From: Solirubrobacter phytolaccae
Lineage (GTDB): Bacteria > Actinomycetota > Thermoleophilia > Solirubrobacterales > Solirubrobacteraceae
NCBI RefSeq assembly: GCF_027587195.1
Contig: NZ_JAPDDP010000024.1
Coordinates: forward strand, 1-64,000
Length of the DNA stretch: 64,000 nucleotides
Reading direction: 5' to 3'
A program made the position numbers and the translations under genes. Below, piece after piece: positions 30,601-31,099 of this stretch. The first letter of the stretch is position 1, and each line of letters opens with the position of its first letter. Under the pieces are notes generated by a model. That model saw only the letters and a program-made list of their open reading frames with translations. It had not been told where the DNA came from and searched no databases.

Positions 30601-31099
30601 GTCGAACCTGGTCAACGACACCGAGCTCAGCTACGCCGACGTGCTCCGCGGCGGCGCCGGCCGGGATCGCTTCCTGACCAACAACGACGGCGACCAGGTC
30701 GTGGACCCGGACGCCGCCGACACGGCCACGCCGCTGCCGCAGCCGAACACGCCGCAGCCGGGCACGCCGCAGCCGGTCGACCCGACGCCGGTCGCGGTGC
30801 CGTCGGTCGAGCAGGTCGTGGTCGGCGCCTCGCCGCTGAACCCGCAGACGGGCAAGACGGGCACGCGCCTGAACCCGGATCGCGACAAGGCCAAGCCCAA
30901 GAAGAAGAAGGCCAAGAAGAAGACCGCCGCGCAGAAGAAGCGCGAGGCGGCGAAGAAGAAGGCCGCCGCCAAGAAGAAGAAGGAAGCCGCGAAGAAGAAG
31001 GCCGCGGCCAAGAAGAAGAAGGAAGCGGCCAAGAAGAAGGCCGCCAAGAAGAAGAAGACTTCCAAGAAGAAGCCCGCGAACAAGGGGACCAAGTCGTGA
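2..31099 (+). CDS. Giant multidomain surface/secreted protein with RTX, VCBS and novel beta repeats (5' end outside window)
   Basis: The frame is open from base 2 to the TGA at 31097-31099, about 10,365 codons, and the true start lies upstream, so no signal peptide can be judged. Residue numbers here count from the GTG at base 5. Order seen: Pro/Ala-rich linker (1-200), a short helical stretch (about 205-285), about thirty beta units (about 840-5000), two VCBS/FG-GAP blocks inside that array (about 2700-3027 and 3596-3890), Ig-like domains (about 5110-5370 and 6100-6920), other beta-rich stretches, a two-Cys helical segment (Cys7722, Cys7732), RTX/calcium-binding repeats (about 7860-10240), and a Lys-rich tail. 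RTX and VCBS repeats are known from giant adhesins, so a cell-surface or matrix role is likely. No LPXTG motif, C-terminal membrane helix or type I secretion gene was seen. The stop overlaps the next gene's GTG. Function is inferred. Confidence 0.93.
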   Translation, partial: AVPAPAEAAPAPAAPAASSPAPAAGGVGEAVSATNAPAKTISAPAPSAVISAPAPAPYVVAAPAPAPAVYIAPPVVVIPPVAPELLAVGADTLSGAAELPVTDFTTDEAPAPVAPITVEGLEAPTAVSADLVAPDQPVITPAPPAAPEASADLPLIAPAGSPQIASKLTSATGTPDPPATITSGEATPFDAQLASKTISANAARGPPTAEDFNQLLAGLGQVIQTLGVLKNYASLANDLPLIGESVGTFTNFVDGLQATYDLIQQYIATHPAPRLDEIAALLLGRIDNPAVTPVTDPTQIALQITHRGSRSSELPLSLGTDGSTLGLSLTGNATVTGTIALDYTIGIRLEDGIPAADRFFLKITKLELGGTVSLSNLTATAALGPLGATIAGGTIALSALAKLTLTDDSLTLAELQAALTNPASLFGTPVLTSSLTSKLPLDLELNDVHLLGGALKLDSADLFGGDLDISFENLAYLRQAINTDVDGDGTVEQGTVTAFALTLPNDLIDVGGFSLRSGTARVAMIEAGTRKWYAGELENLSGGLSFGTRFTATVSNVAIGINTGPTAANWAALNIQVGGQLVDPGTGALKLSGTLDELQLANLVSGSATFAAAIDDTLTTFTLTATNLSIGGALTLTTGTIGVAHRNGQIAAVASSLSGTLTLPGNVTATLAAGAVKLNTGGDWTGTGVDPGTTSPITEASGTLTAFKLDTFAEAAGSFTLTTTSEETKLTLTVTQFRIGAVDGPRLTATGTFELVKRAADLKVTGTLVGAALAGVQNFTVTLTDASLEVDTATGLRRAKGTISATLSQGTLEGSFFYERQGTRTVLAFTGARVKVGSTEQLKEGEGVVVLFTNGIAGYLTGKASIAIPGVTLDARALFRVNTTTGAVDETVEVDGRTLTVSFGAGEAGTYSLSVSELELNIAGVVTLKGAGTFKTTTLKDGTAVETFAGTGLTLFFGEGPLTLANGETNPLARGLIITNATVGLIKGANGQWALDAKGLVALTGIGGAQGLSVSGQIHVRVNSFDKAIDEALRIEGTSNDVIVKFSATEKLDGTTPFASLTATGMRVEVLGATLTGDFTFKKDTAGLQLSASNVETSFGGADKSTSARGPPSPISFSNGTGSIGIGANGLTADLGGTLTLSVPGVSTTATFRLKVDPTSVAVSATDVTLDILGNTLTGDFAFEHSAGVTHLSIEDATLTLAGAISLKAINGDLTIDASGVTGRLAATVDSLAIDALTLTSVELNIAPGFLKVEAKGAGFTVAGQTLTADLAITRTLDEVQIAATNVSLILGTVASLTNGAGSLTVSAGKVAGSFSGTFALTVPGVTLAGGVRAELDTATGFVRLAVTGGTLDIAGQKLSGDITFTKDGTDIELDVTNASLSLGGGLVTITKGAANLKIGAAVTGSFSGTVTTTLPGVAFAGELTATFAPGAVTVAGTNTSLTIAGTTLTANFTIESTTTQVKVTITNDATMPSLLTLGSFVDIKDATGQVVFTKSGVAGRLTVSDSSITLPGISLSGGTISIAVNTSTGALLDLPAGPTVTVKLIGAQLTLGANTLSGDFLLDQGNGQTRIAAANVNATVAGVTLSDGEGAFLVTEDGIAGQASGTLSASVGPVSAGGRALLRVNTTGKVLDESITLGGRTIAIKFGEAEKNAFAISVSGLSLNIGNFVTIEGDVAINNGVFAGDGLTIFLGRGPAKMENGETNPLAVGAMITDARVGLIKVGDKYAVYATGTITLVGLSGVTLTGTVTLLYNDTGAAVDQLIEIPGSTQPGVRVNVAAGVKSFTVTGGTLAILGQSISGDFEFAPQANGDVTLTASNVTVSVGPVSLTEAGGTLTAGAAGVSGRFTGKLAFGVGGFEFEAGIGLAVNTATSPRGDLPAGPYIRFDGTGVKLKIGGSELTGDFSFERATLADGTAVTAIAARNVSYSIGTAGAGASLTNGAGALLITAAGLAGTLQGTVGLSLPGDAVFTGTFALAINTGHAAVNETLTVAGESVALNLVGGPYVRIAGSGIKLALLGQELTGDFAFESISTFGADGVPGGTGTNADGKVLRLALANVNLSLGGGVLTVTNASGTLIVKSTGLAGDFGGTIALTVPNVALSGTLRVQVNTTTAEVEETIEVAGAPVALKLPTGKFFRVAGTNLKLTILGQELGGDFSVTSAGGVTTITATNVVARFGGSVLTVTQVGTATFTISAAGITGSVAATLALNVPNVSLTGTVALTIDPAYLRVEVTGAKLTVVGQELSGSVVIERSGTELKLTVTDGAINLGGGIVAVTAINGNLTIAPARVSGTLSASLAVTAGDLQLGGSFSLKVDTAAPYLKVDAVGVTVRVAGQRLSADVSVEQLTTAKGPAVKLALANVSLALGDGKQDLVTLTNGSGNWLILSTGVAGRVQGTVALQNVPGVTLQGTLGLEVNTTNTDVDETFTLGGFETRLQIAATRKFAVSGTGVTIALAGVSIVGDFVFTKDTDATKLTISNAEIALSANGTRLLAVTITTGALTIKTAASGRGGVIGSFDAKLTVDIPNVAFTGDFKVDFDTTTTVPTFKVETTGAQLTIAGQTLGAAKIVIEKNATGVLVSVTDATLQLGTFVNITAANHLSGTLQITPAGVAASLKLQNIVPGTFVLPAGITIAATEIFLQINTAPTANAATGLPAGPFVRVNVTDAALTIGSSITVSGSVLFDQSSRSGFGTGVSLVTASAAPILASGDVDGDGDLDLVNGTSGVDLLYLNNGTGGYTAAAAARMPAFADAARAIALADVNNDSRLDLIVVNAGTSRVHLNLGGTGAAWLGFATTAKATFTTPNGTALAVGDLDGDGNADLVIGASTGATQLFRGAGDGTFGAGTTLLSADVRAIALGDLNGDRALDIVVTVAGEAPRIFVNDGNETPAFTAGPALTLSGATSVVLVDTDGDRKLDLVFGGTGGVTRFANTGTDAALTFAAAATLATGTVTGLATAEIDSDGFADLLASSAAGTLLLVNKGAAGGFKDAATIDATAGTGVLAINVDTDRDIDVLVATAAGVRLVANTPVKTTRLAFAKVGVSLGADNGGVKIKNGNGAFLLTADGIAGQFSGEAEIAAGGFELGASAAVRMNTTTKTFDESIEVGGIVIAVKFGPTEIATTKPFVAFSVAANAKFGDFLEVFGTLTDDGAGTKSGTVDIFIGQGPGLIDGALNPNARGLFLQGAVFAVKTITAGGFALYAKGNLQIVGIPGVTISAQEVEVRYNTSSGSVDIVVPNNGTKTVAKGELQVKGTLDVAFTGMTLHGTFTFATTTGTGAVKGDLTIGIENGTLSLGDGATPVVQVKSLDGTLLSTATGIVARIDGELTLNVPGVSAPQSAAVKLAINTTGATTLDIAPRSVVVEATLDLSLFGQTLKGTFLFEQYTAPAAAGATPAKLVRVSASGVELTIGTATAGVSVTQGTALFVIRPTGMAGRVQGTVNVLVPGNLVTFTGTFGVAINTTGAAVSEQVTVGGQTVSLALPAGPFLRVSGDNVELAFAGQRITASFAFESATVGTTKVVRVLVTNVNAAFGDGTTNFVTLSGGSGFFVINAAGLAGDVGGTVAVNIPGVTLTGALRLVINTTNTQVTSTLQFGPAPATRSVVALGDVNGDGREDLISGTNAEGLVLHLNDGAGDPFDGIGGVTFGRLTHNVTAITLGDIDDDGDLDVITGTAADESWLYLNDGRGVFTPGTQLSQGSRAVALGDLDGNGDLELVLGGSDGATWLQLDKTGTLTAGGTIGTGLVEALGLGDVDGDSHLDVVVAGTGRATTAFRNLAGTAASFTAVEVATSTGVTVLTVADVDGDGRDDIVAGTTVYTGTVTITGTAPNVVNTLTFAAVAPIAALATGLTGTAFADVDGDGRVDVAVASGANPTLVHIGTGARTFGAGAKLGSVTFDVESGNFIRITGTDLTLEIAGQKLTATLKFERSTRPDGTQLILLDVSDAQLSLLDGELVLDLFGSLQIGAGGLAGVLSISASSLNLGPVTLTGTFSLAINTGAAPVVIGGTRLPAGSFVRVEANVTLAIANTDVTLSGAVAIEQTKSASGVKRLTLGFTGLSVKFGTDEILKNGEGVLLVLPEGIAGTLGGTLDLSTLTQGAVTIRGTLSLSINQTVRALNETFEVGGTTLTLNLPKGPLVRVAGTNLELSVAGQTLAGDFGFERAGTTTKLTAANVRISLGGVLEVTAGTGEFTLSATGVKGRLSATVALNVPGITLGGGFGLELDTTTATKTLKVGGTGLTLAVAGQSLSGTFFFEQTTTGTVKTLKLSFKDVVLKLGDPTSVMLTVTQQGEALFVVAPTGLTGEFAARVSLDGLPASVITLPDLDFAVKMTPTSLRVEVGTVGDEKIIIAGQQLGGTFAFERVNSAGADKVLGTSDDVQVIRIAATNVSLFLGAETVGISIEQGSGRFLLTKAGAAGEFTATAKIKLGDGIQVGPVGVGFALNNTAAAVNETFTIGGQTQRLQLPAGPYIRASLTGLTIDIGGQRLTADLTFEKQGTTTTVGFANVGIRIGSGDRDFVIVSEGAGTFTITKDGIVGDIGAKVRLDIPGVTFSGAFKVTIDTRLASKKIAVFGDDVELSVMGQTLKGDFGFVKTATTVSITLKDVSLELGNGSQTLVTVKVALGSITIYNDGIVAAINNATLTMAPSLINDFKFEGDVSLAISTRTSAARYLKVTVGDATPLTFSAFGQELKGRFSFEQVTTVKGTKVVKIEFRDVSLSLGEPTAGVTITGGTGQLLILPQGIAGKIGGTATITLPGFSLTTTATIEINRLPLAVNETVGTTALVLPAGPFLRVALYNTTLKIGGVEVTADFFFEQSTRKNGNQKVTKIAVANLNFSGGGNVINNAAGALIMYQGGGIAGTVMGRVGTTGASASIGLSINTTGAVVNETIVVNGTEITINASGNFEFLIQDLEIDLGGLLEIRGDFRLSGDEFFGTGLEIFVGRGPSSDPSAIGLMITNATISYRRLPGTGMYALWATGTVALVGLPGLQVSGTATFLINTTAAAVTGLRTATTPINLAANTFSLTATMSFSVAGTLEIGGTVSVSRRPTGDLDLTITGASIGVTVSGTQLFTIRGNATFAITQATGFKLQTFQVTGFKVGADEGDPTPPTTTVKLAPTADIVRTGDKLPANTFNGSIDVVFTDRSGNGLRAESILDDGAEFELLVNGVAPSGVTVNGRPTAVAGKPGTYRYTFTGTLPVGLVSVRFLPGSFSDNSGNTPGTNVNVTETEQFVLTQGGDLVGPIAELASPANGEQMTALDFNARRSIDVTYRSLDGTALDLISIRDAVPFKLTGTGLADVELDPFGRPVIAGSQIIGGVQAGAQTITIRYYLKDKNTKNLTDLFQAGTVNVEFFTGIDGFKSASGTTNLAGLRSTFTLSATAPGAVAATKPLTIGPLILQNPTIGIADVGFSPDGLLVLTIAIGVERATLAFGGSAPGAPTQQQSSGVSVELIGILGTFDLGVDAFGLLSGNVRFDVPGKFSFRVAQFEAIVPDVVTITGAGLNVTYDPKAAKGQQILELQEATIVFPRFGVTGSIRPSNGKPGLVVRDTGFSLGEAQLKYSGQPVNPNAPPPTDPNALVATRPVGLDGILEFVDLRIGIKDFSVDFSKDAQPFSGTIFFASGGAKFFPGKPINASITDRLTADDRNADGTLNDEALRLELTFTNGKVDAFKIKIDTLEINISTFVTLTARDFMLNTGASATQELVAFGAVGAKVKIGTLELAGEGRNFAFLGDGTFKTKNGFGVYLSIGGATGDAFQWPSFLPVKIDSIGIRWIGDVATDPGNFELILSASITAIKGVSGLQFTGSVEGIRINPSLLLQGKMPITRIDSLGVTVKGSMFGGEIDAGIVGGILRLDSAFNIIGTFDETTPVAQRVFYLGLQGGFSMAGMAGFTIRVGLSELGPLSAFINIEVPGGILLEPTTGLTINDFSAGVEFFKTLPSIDDPFALRNSAFQLPTAQTADEWMNGLQRQVAAQAKAISQNPSLNGFTAAFTAPMTITGGAKVYTIYTSQAVFNGEVIVKISTDGKFLIVGKLNFAADNLSISGRLYADLSKIANGSATVLFLADVPDQVRILTIYGKLKMGFKNASGQDVVFDVLDVPTTQPGSTKPTATIVNPAPAGGSVAYTRRTDYVDVMFTPPTGGGLDYGSILDMAGKIAFSGAASPGVFTSITPMAAVMGADGILRYLPLELRDDAILLDGEVIARRSELPAGANSDRDLLVAALRKTNTTYFRFNLTTPTWVVGDFKVTIQAGAFKALDGTVNDAIDFNFGVDGATARLSDPGAGGTIDVNVLNQRNWIDVTFTDGNVDVGSIVDLAPEFVLGGPGLGTLALDATRAPTLVSGTKYRYWLTGVRGTGGITLTYLANSWAFNSSTVDGTTATSTISLTNGVPSTIAIALPTVDGMTLDPSSVGLDAFNAAITNPGGWTIVFDPTRAPTRRSDGLWDLPVLITAPTGATTTTATVTFKAGGLAYTGTPTTGTQAGTTIDVDAAIVAGRTFIDVEFRPQPGATLDTASIDGNEFALSGFGGSGVTISGGDGKALQVGQNTWRFILTGQFRPGEVLVEFQKNTWSDSARGPPNDTNRAFTQRFNVAGASADLVRTITATDAVVALSGATVGRDLFNLLGYIEVTFRGASGNAVNHTSINGGELELRDAAGNLVALSGTLTRVGLTDTYRYGLAASLTSGAYSVTFVGGSFTDTAGVTNQAETEIFNLAVATATLADPTHATVLDRGVLEGRGWLDVSFANFGDSLLDFNSITDDDVELVLTSPGSTLVVDGRAVWVEGTTFRFFYTGYTRGGAITATLTPGTWKNLTGTVSPNADGAQFLYASSTTARDRLWIDVKFNAVGTATVGTINGDEITLTGAGAETLLKLGATQINATTWRFLYQGQLTSGKVTVNFVAGTWQDSEGNTGQAGSAQFAVITQAKSFFIELSGGVILAAADFKLMEAKATVTLEIDPERNAFRLNFVGTLWIVGLGTVGATAGRFVLETPRDEDDYARFWGVATIETNFSALEQYGIYLFAKGTLQINLTGEQRVETLTLPGLGAGGADLSRTYTLRPYSFGLEVVGQLKLRPPGLNADLLVAQGGFAININPERFELFLTASLSFGYGDAQINYGEATGLLVIQTGAKAGENAGVAGLLTVSRSAGIGLPNIGSLFSVDGSVKVMFNTTRQDVTYKIPENFKPLLKPGDPSEINVFASAPGLDGQRDPNAPPGGEIYVQASIAATITIGGVITLTGFIGIEAAGSGSNARLEITGAVSTTIAYIGSLTGTLNLNVYVGADKTGVVGRIFLARSDAGNIPGISLTGQFLLEINTFSTAQTIDTFKIKKRTVGTVDFFDGFELNAQGRPKIAQDTISITNGFVLKLAGDLKFGPLTITGEFKLTITSSSVEMVVNASMTLNPIGKVSIDNSGFRINSQGLVARFAVGVGLDFGGDIGLQFEVSALVELNTTGRAQTFNNVSVAAGFRLALAGKVTFLGFASATGTLDITISSNAFLMAASLKFAIGPLEFNVAGSLGIYGDGITATLDVELDLNLLGLIDLEMVGKMRLDTRGVGYFRLELSGKLSVLSVINLSGGIIVEVKGDKWSVEIPQTNKLSAVLGPLGLYAYGRIDSDGNFDLHLSGGIDLTWEGNGVKGSVYVDVSFVKSTGKFSATIGGGVSAWFLGVELFGVSASGTVAGQLGSTVTLYLQIKGTGVFFEWVTKVVEMLESAARAAGYAIKKFFEGVGCEIASWFGSKCKDRKVEVEVRQQENVTRPSGFTIPIATFTLPATLGNVKPPPPALATRLSDGTLRLNVGAFAGVRTVGVGLTSEVYEVAHVGGLAGSESLRVTAFGRTETFEGIARIAGHFGDDNDILNVLEGVLASLEVSGGTGNDSLSYRGGGTVILNGDENDDTLYVANTLNAVTLNGGAGNDRLINDAAGPGSLYGGAGNDELLGGAGDDKLYGEAGDDVLQGRGGRDELYGGDDNDILRETLADLVVGERFDGGGNREDSSDETFDELDQLEIIGDGGPNSIRVTRNGADVIISELYGSTVAGSFAGVNVERLRLTGGDGADTFTLVGALEQSTGTAIGRQGLRTIDIDTGTGADLVTTQLTAGNDDVTVVTYKDPISPANATAVTWDGHYALTIKNTTTADRLRIEALGGNDTVNASGVSPVAAVWSRIDLVGGEGNDQLIGTPFDDYLDSGFGNDRVSGLGGTDTFVDAGGTDEIVETGKDFGLYGNLLVIGSYNAGTGAFSGATAEDISMFERATLTGSRGGEANTFLAGSATGTVRVNGSDITGVLAWRGLATLNGRNGSDTYVIETAGVRGGTVNIVESAGATGTDTVTINATDGREFGRIDLGPQLLDADASDPDTVGNVFVASTQIRLDDGNATPATINVANTVSSAAVNFKGGNDTLAVRGLNLALTVDLGLGDDVVLAGSRAVELEGSNEGGTLDNFLARLTLQGGGGRDTLRADDSADTSNNTGTLTATLLSGLDTQGIEYLAFEELALALGSGNDTFTVTSTVAGPNTISTGAGNDTVTVLTTAGTLDLSTGDGNDAVTLRTLGGATTVDTGAGDDLVRVGSLTNVLNGIASTLAITGGGDRDELYLTDAGDTAANTGRLTASTLTGLGLGGTLTYLGFEAFELLLGSGADVLNVDSTHTGTTRVDLGAGADRVDLETTGGLTRIEGGAGTDTFNVNPVIDAVNGLAAKLTLDGEGDADTYNVNLWGAGGSVIDVADSGASAGDNLNLNGTEVADQFLLRRDLVALLNAGSLVERIEYDTAIETLFIDALGGDDKFALDDNSSVTTIEGGTGNDLFQVGQLFGSIISTEPPATIDTTRGKLTNGISFATTIKGEAGNDTFGIFNNQATLDAQGGDDDDTFIVRTFTTGTTVNGGGGNDVINYVGSAPLNIDGGTGTDRLIFYGTELDDNFLLTSTTIYGGGRVLNFTGLELIELDTLEGDDMVVVHSTAAGVTTRIRTGLGGDRVVIGGDNPTVNTGSTSPTLPTPVHQASLIRGALFIDGGRGGVAELDLPLAVVLPGEIATPPLPAPLPPASVPEEDHVDTLEIDDSAGLGGNGVLTRDTLSGLGMGAVITYNDFEALYIQLGNGVDTFTVETTILGRTVLQTGGGADVVRVKTIDGLTTVATEGGDDRITVSSDAGTLNQLLALLTLDGGAGDDSVRLDDAAETTAETATINPTTVTGLGMGTGTPAGFAQRITVTGTTFVLYVVLADGTFKTTPALAASATAAQIQSALSAIVNPYTGSAYPFTDNVRVTRLGNVIEVYFQGQYRTRGVAFADGATVEQRKAGVDYYGVEHLEILTGSGADVINVNGTSAATTIKTADGDDRVYVSSLAAFGLTDRPAYLRGDLNALAGSLTLDLGAGRHTLMISDEAATAGDTVTIDAAADAIRIAGLATGTITYRTDGTFADGITVWTGSGADTIAISATHRAPGVRTVTFLNTGLGNDVVTVDLKAGEDDLLVLNTQGGVHHVLPAAGEVVGVTVDGLSVPAAAWVAYTGSVGLLTAPQPSSIIAVTWRTTTIRAYRLGATGVIATGLDLKSGDVVTATVNGLAVSVLSMDAVNNTVTLAGVDGALAVLTVVTTTTQTFGAPQTPLQSDDDTVHGETSTLPLIVFGGQGDDKLLGGTGGDLLFGDRGRVLAGGNVLGTGGLGDVTNGLDQPVDTLYGVDAWVGGNDTIVALDAADVIVGGAGADTIDAGDGANVVFGDNGRIEIGKSITTTDATFGAGDHITTGDGRDLIFGGAGNDTLIAGAGEDIVLGDHGVVTLAAGLPRFVRTSDFNDGGRDRLEGNEGDDILIGGSAGDSIDGDAGNDLIFGDQVSLDGRTILDLYHSVAYATAAVPAGKVASYGDDYVAGGAGDDRIFGQLGNDVLLGDGALEDPAAGATRIPGAGDPLGALILNPAVERQTDGDDWIEGGGGDDVLFGGLGNDNLIGGSSNLYTLERPDQRPDGSDYLFGGAGTRTAANTISDGIVDADVLVGDNGTIAADRSVTLLDGAGADELHGEADGDRLYGGVGNDRLFGDAGTDSILGGAGHDWISGGTGNDTILGEDGDDVVFGGLGDDLIDGGAGDDALSGAEALELGYAANFFDGGVFDVVRSDYLGPYNPGGLLHYGLHATGATLAGFGLFDESRPFQRILVNGADFFLNHDAANGPKLPLVPSDGDDQLVGGVGNDWLTGGTGRDQLAGNDGDDVLNADDDLTTGGGSNLVNDTELSYADVLRGGAGRDRFLTNNDGDQVVDPDAADTATPLPQPNTPQPGTPQPVDPTPVAVPSVEQVVVGASPLNPQTGKTGTRLNPDRDKAKPKKKKAKKKTAAQKKREAAKKKAAAKKKKEAAKKKAAAKKKKEAAKKKAAKKKKTSKKKPANKGTKS
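8108..9088 (+). repeat. VCBS/FG-GAP-type propeller block 1 inside the giant protein
   Basis: Around residues 2700-3027 there are about seven repeats with the calcium-loop motif D-x-D-G-D-x-x-D-L (for example DVDGDGDLDLV and DLDGDGNADLV), each followed by a short strand ending in a hydrophobic N-x-G-x-G turn. This is the integrin-like FG-GAP/VCBS signature and predicts a seven-bladed propeller. The block sits in the loop between the FDQSS strand and the KTTRLAFAKVGVSLG strand of one beta unit. It is therefore an insertion within a unit rather than a separate neighbour. Confidence 0.85.
10790..11670 (+). repeat. VCBS/FG-GAP-type propeller block 2 inside the giant protein
   Basis: Around residues 3596-3890 there is a second set of D-x-N/D-G-D/R-x-D-L loops (for example DVNGDGREDLI, DIDDDGDLDVI and DVDGDSHLDVV). 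It is inserted at a different point of a beta unit, after INTTNTQVTSTLQF and before FDVESGNFIRITG. The two propellers share the calcium-loop pattern but differ clearly in the intervening blade sequences. Confidence 0.83.
15340..16110 (+). repeat. Ig-like domain pair in the giant protein
   Basis: Residues 5112-5370 hold two domains with the pattern S-I-D-V-x-(F/Y)-x-D ... S-I-x-D ... F-x-L-x-x-x-G ... G-x-Y-R-Y-x-F-T-G ... V-x-V-x-F-x-x-G-S-F-x-D. The same domain type returns downstream. It resembles bacterial Ig-like repeats seen in other giant surface proteins. The exact family is not assigned. Confidence 0.65.
18310..20760 (+). repeat. Second block of Ig-like domains in the giant protein
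   Basis: Residues about 6100-6920 contain roughly six to seven domains of the same Ig-like type. They are recognised by W-(I/L)-D-V-x-F near the start, a S-I-(T/N/D)-x-x-E-(F/L) strand, a W/Y-R-(F/Y)-x-(L/Y)-x-G strand and a closing F/L-x-x-x-(S/T)-W-x-(D/N)-x-x-G turn. They lie between two beta-rich stretches and before the RTX half. Confidence 0.65.
23090..23330 (+). other. Two-cysteine helical segment at the junction with the RTX half
   Basis: After about 7,690 residues of beta-rich sequence there is a short amphipathic helical stretch (KVVEMLESAARAAGYAIKKF) and then Cys7722 and Cys7732, nine residues apart, in G-C-E-I-A-S-W-F-G-S-K-C. These are the only cysteines I noticed in the whole visible protein. 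A charged linker follows and then the calcium-binding half begins. A disulphide-closed hinge or a processing site is possible; this is inference. Confidence 0.55.
23590..23910 (+). repeat. First RTX (calcium-binding nonapeptide) cluster
   Basis: About nine near-consecutive repeats of the G-G-x-G-(N/D)-D-x-L-x form encode a typical RTX beta-roll that binds calcium in the extracellular space. Examples are GGAGNDRL, GGAGNDEL, GGAGDDKL and GEAGDDVL. The cluster marks the start of the RTX half of the protein. Confidence 0.9.
25310..28310 (+). repeat. Five-copy ~110-residue RTX-like repeat in the giant protein
   Basis: Near 25,320, 25,730, 27,120, 27,450 and 28,060 begin units with the order G-G-G-x-R-D-x-L / D-D-(S/A)-A-(D/E)-T / T-L-x-G-L-x-x-x-G / I-x-Y-x-x-F-E-x-L-x-(L/I)-x-L-G-(S/N)-G-x-D / short RTX loops. 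The fourth copy carries an extra ~90-residue module (27,565-27,840) with an A-T-A-A-Q-I-Q-S-A-L helix between strands. I know that type from other giant, RTX-rich bacterial proteins. The last copy is the most diverged. Confidence 0.65.
28820..30720 (+). repeat. C-terminal dense RTX clusters
   Basis: Many GGxGxD calcium-binding repeats occur in clusters separated by 30-80-residue spacers, for example GGQGDDKLLGG, GGAGADTIDAG, GGAGNDTLIAG, GGVGNDRLFGD and GGLGDDLIDGG. Acidic residues are concentrated here. RTX domains fold on meeting millimolar calcium outside the cell, so folding after export is the likely role of this end. Confidence 0.9.
30886..31096 (+). repeat. Lys/Ala-rich C-terminal tail of the giant protein
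   Basis: After a Pro-rich spacer (TPQPGTPQPVDPTP) the last 70 or so residues are built from repeats such as AAKKK and AAAKKKKE and are more than half Lys. The DNA is a tandem of AAG and GCC codons, prone to slippage. The tail is strongly basic while the RTX part is acidic. It resembles histone-H1-like tails in composition, but here it ends a presumably exported protein, so binding to anionic wall polymers, extracellular DNA or its own RTX region is more likely. No function is proven. Confidence 0.85.

Noticed and set aside
23590-30720. CRISPR-like or satellite DNA repeat
   Set aside because: The periodicity comes from RTX protein repeats with variable third bases; there are no constant repeats with unique spacers.
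30886-31096. Nucleoid-associated (HupB-like) protein fused at the end of the giant gene
   Set aside because: Only the Lys/Ala-rich composition is shared; there is no HU core domain, and the segment is a continuous tail of the RTX protein.
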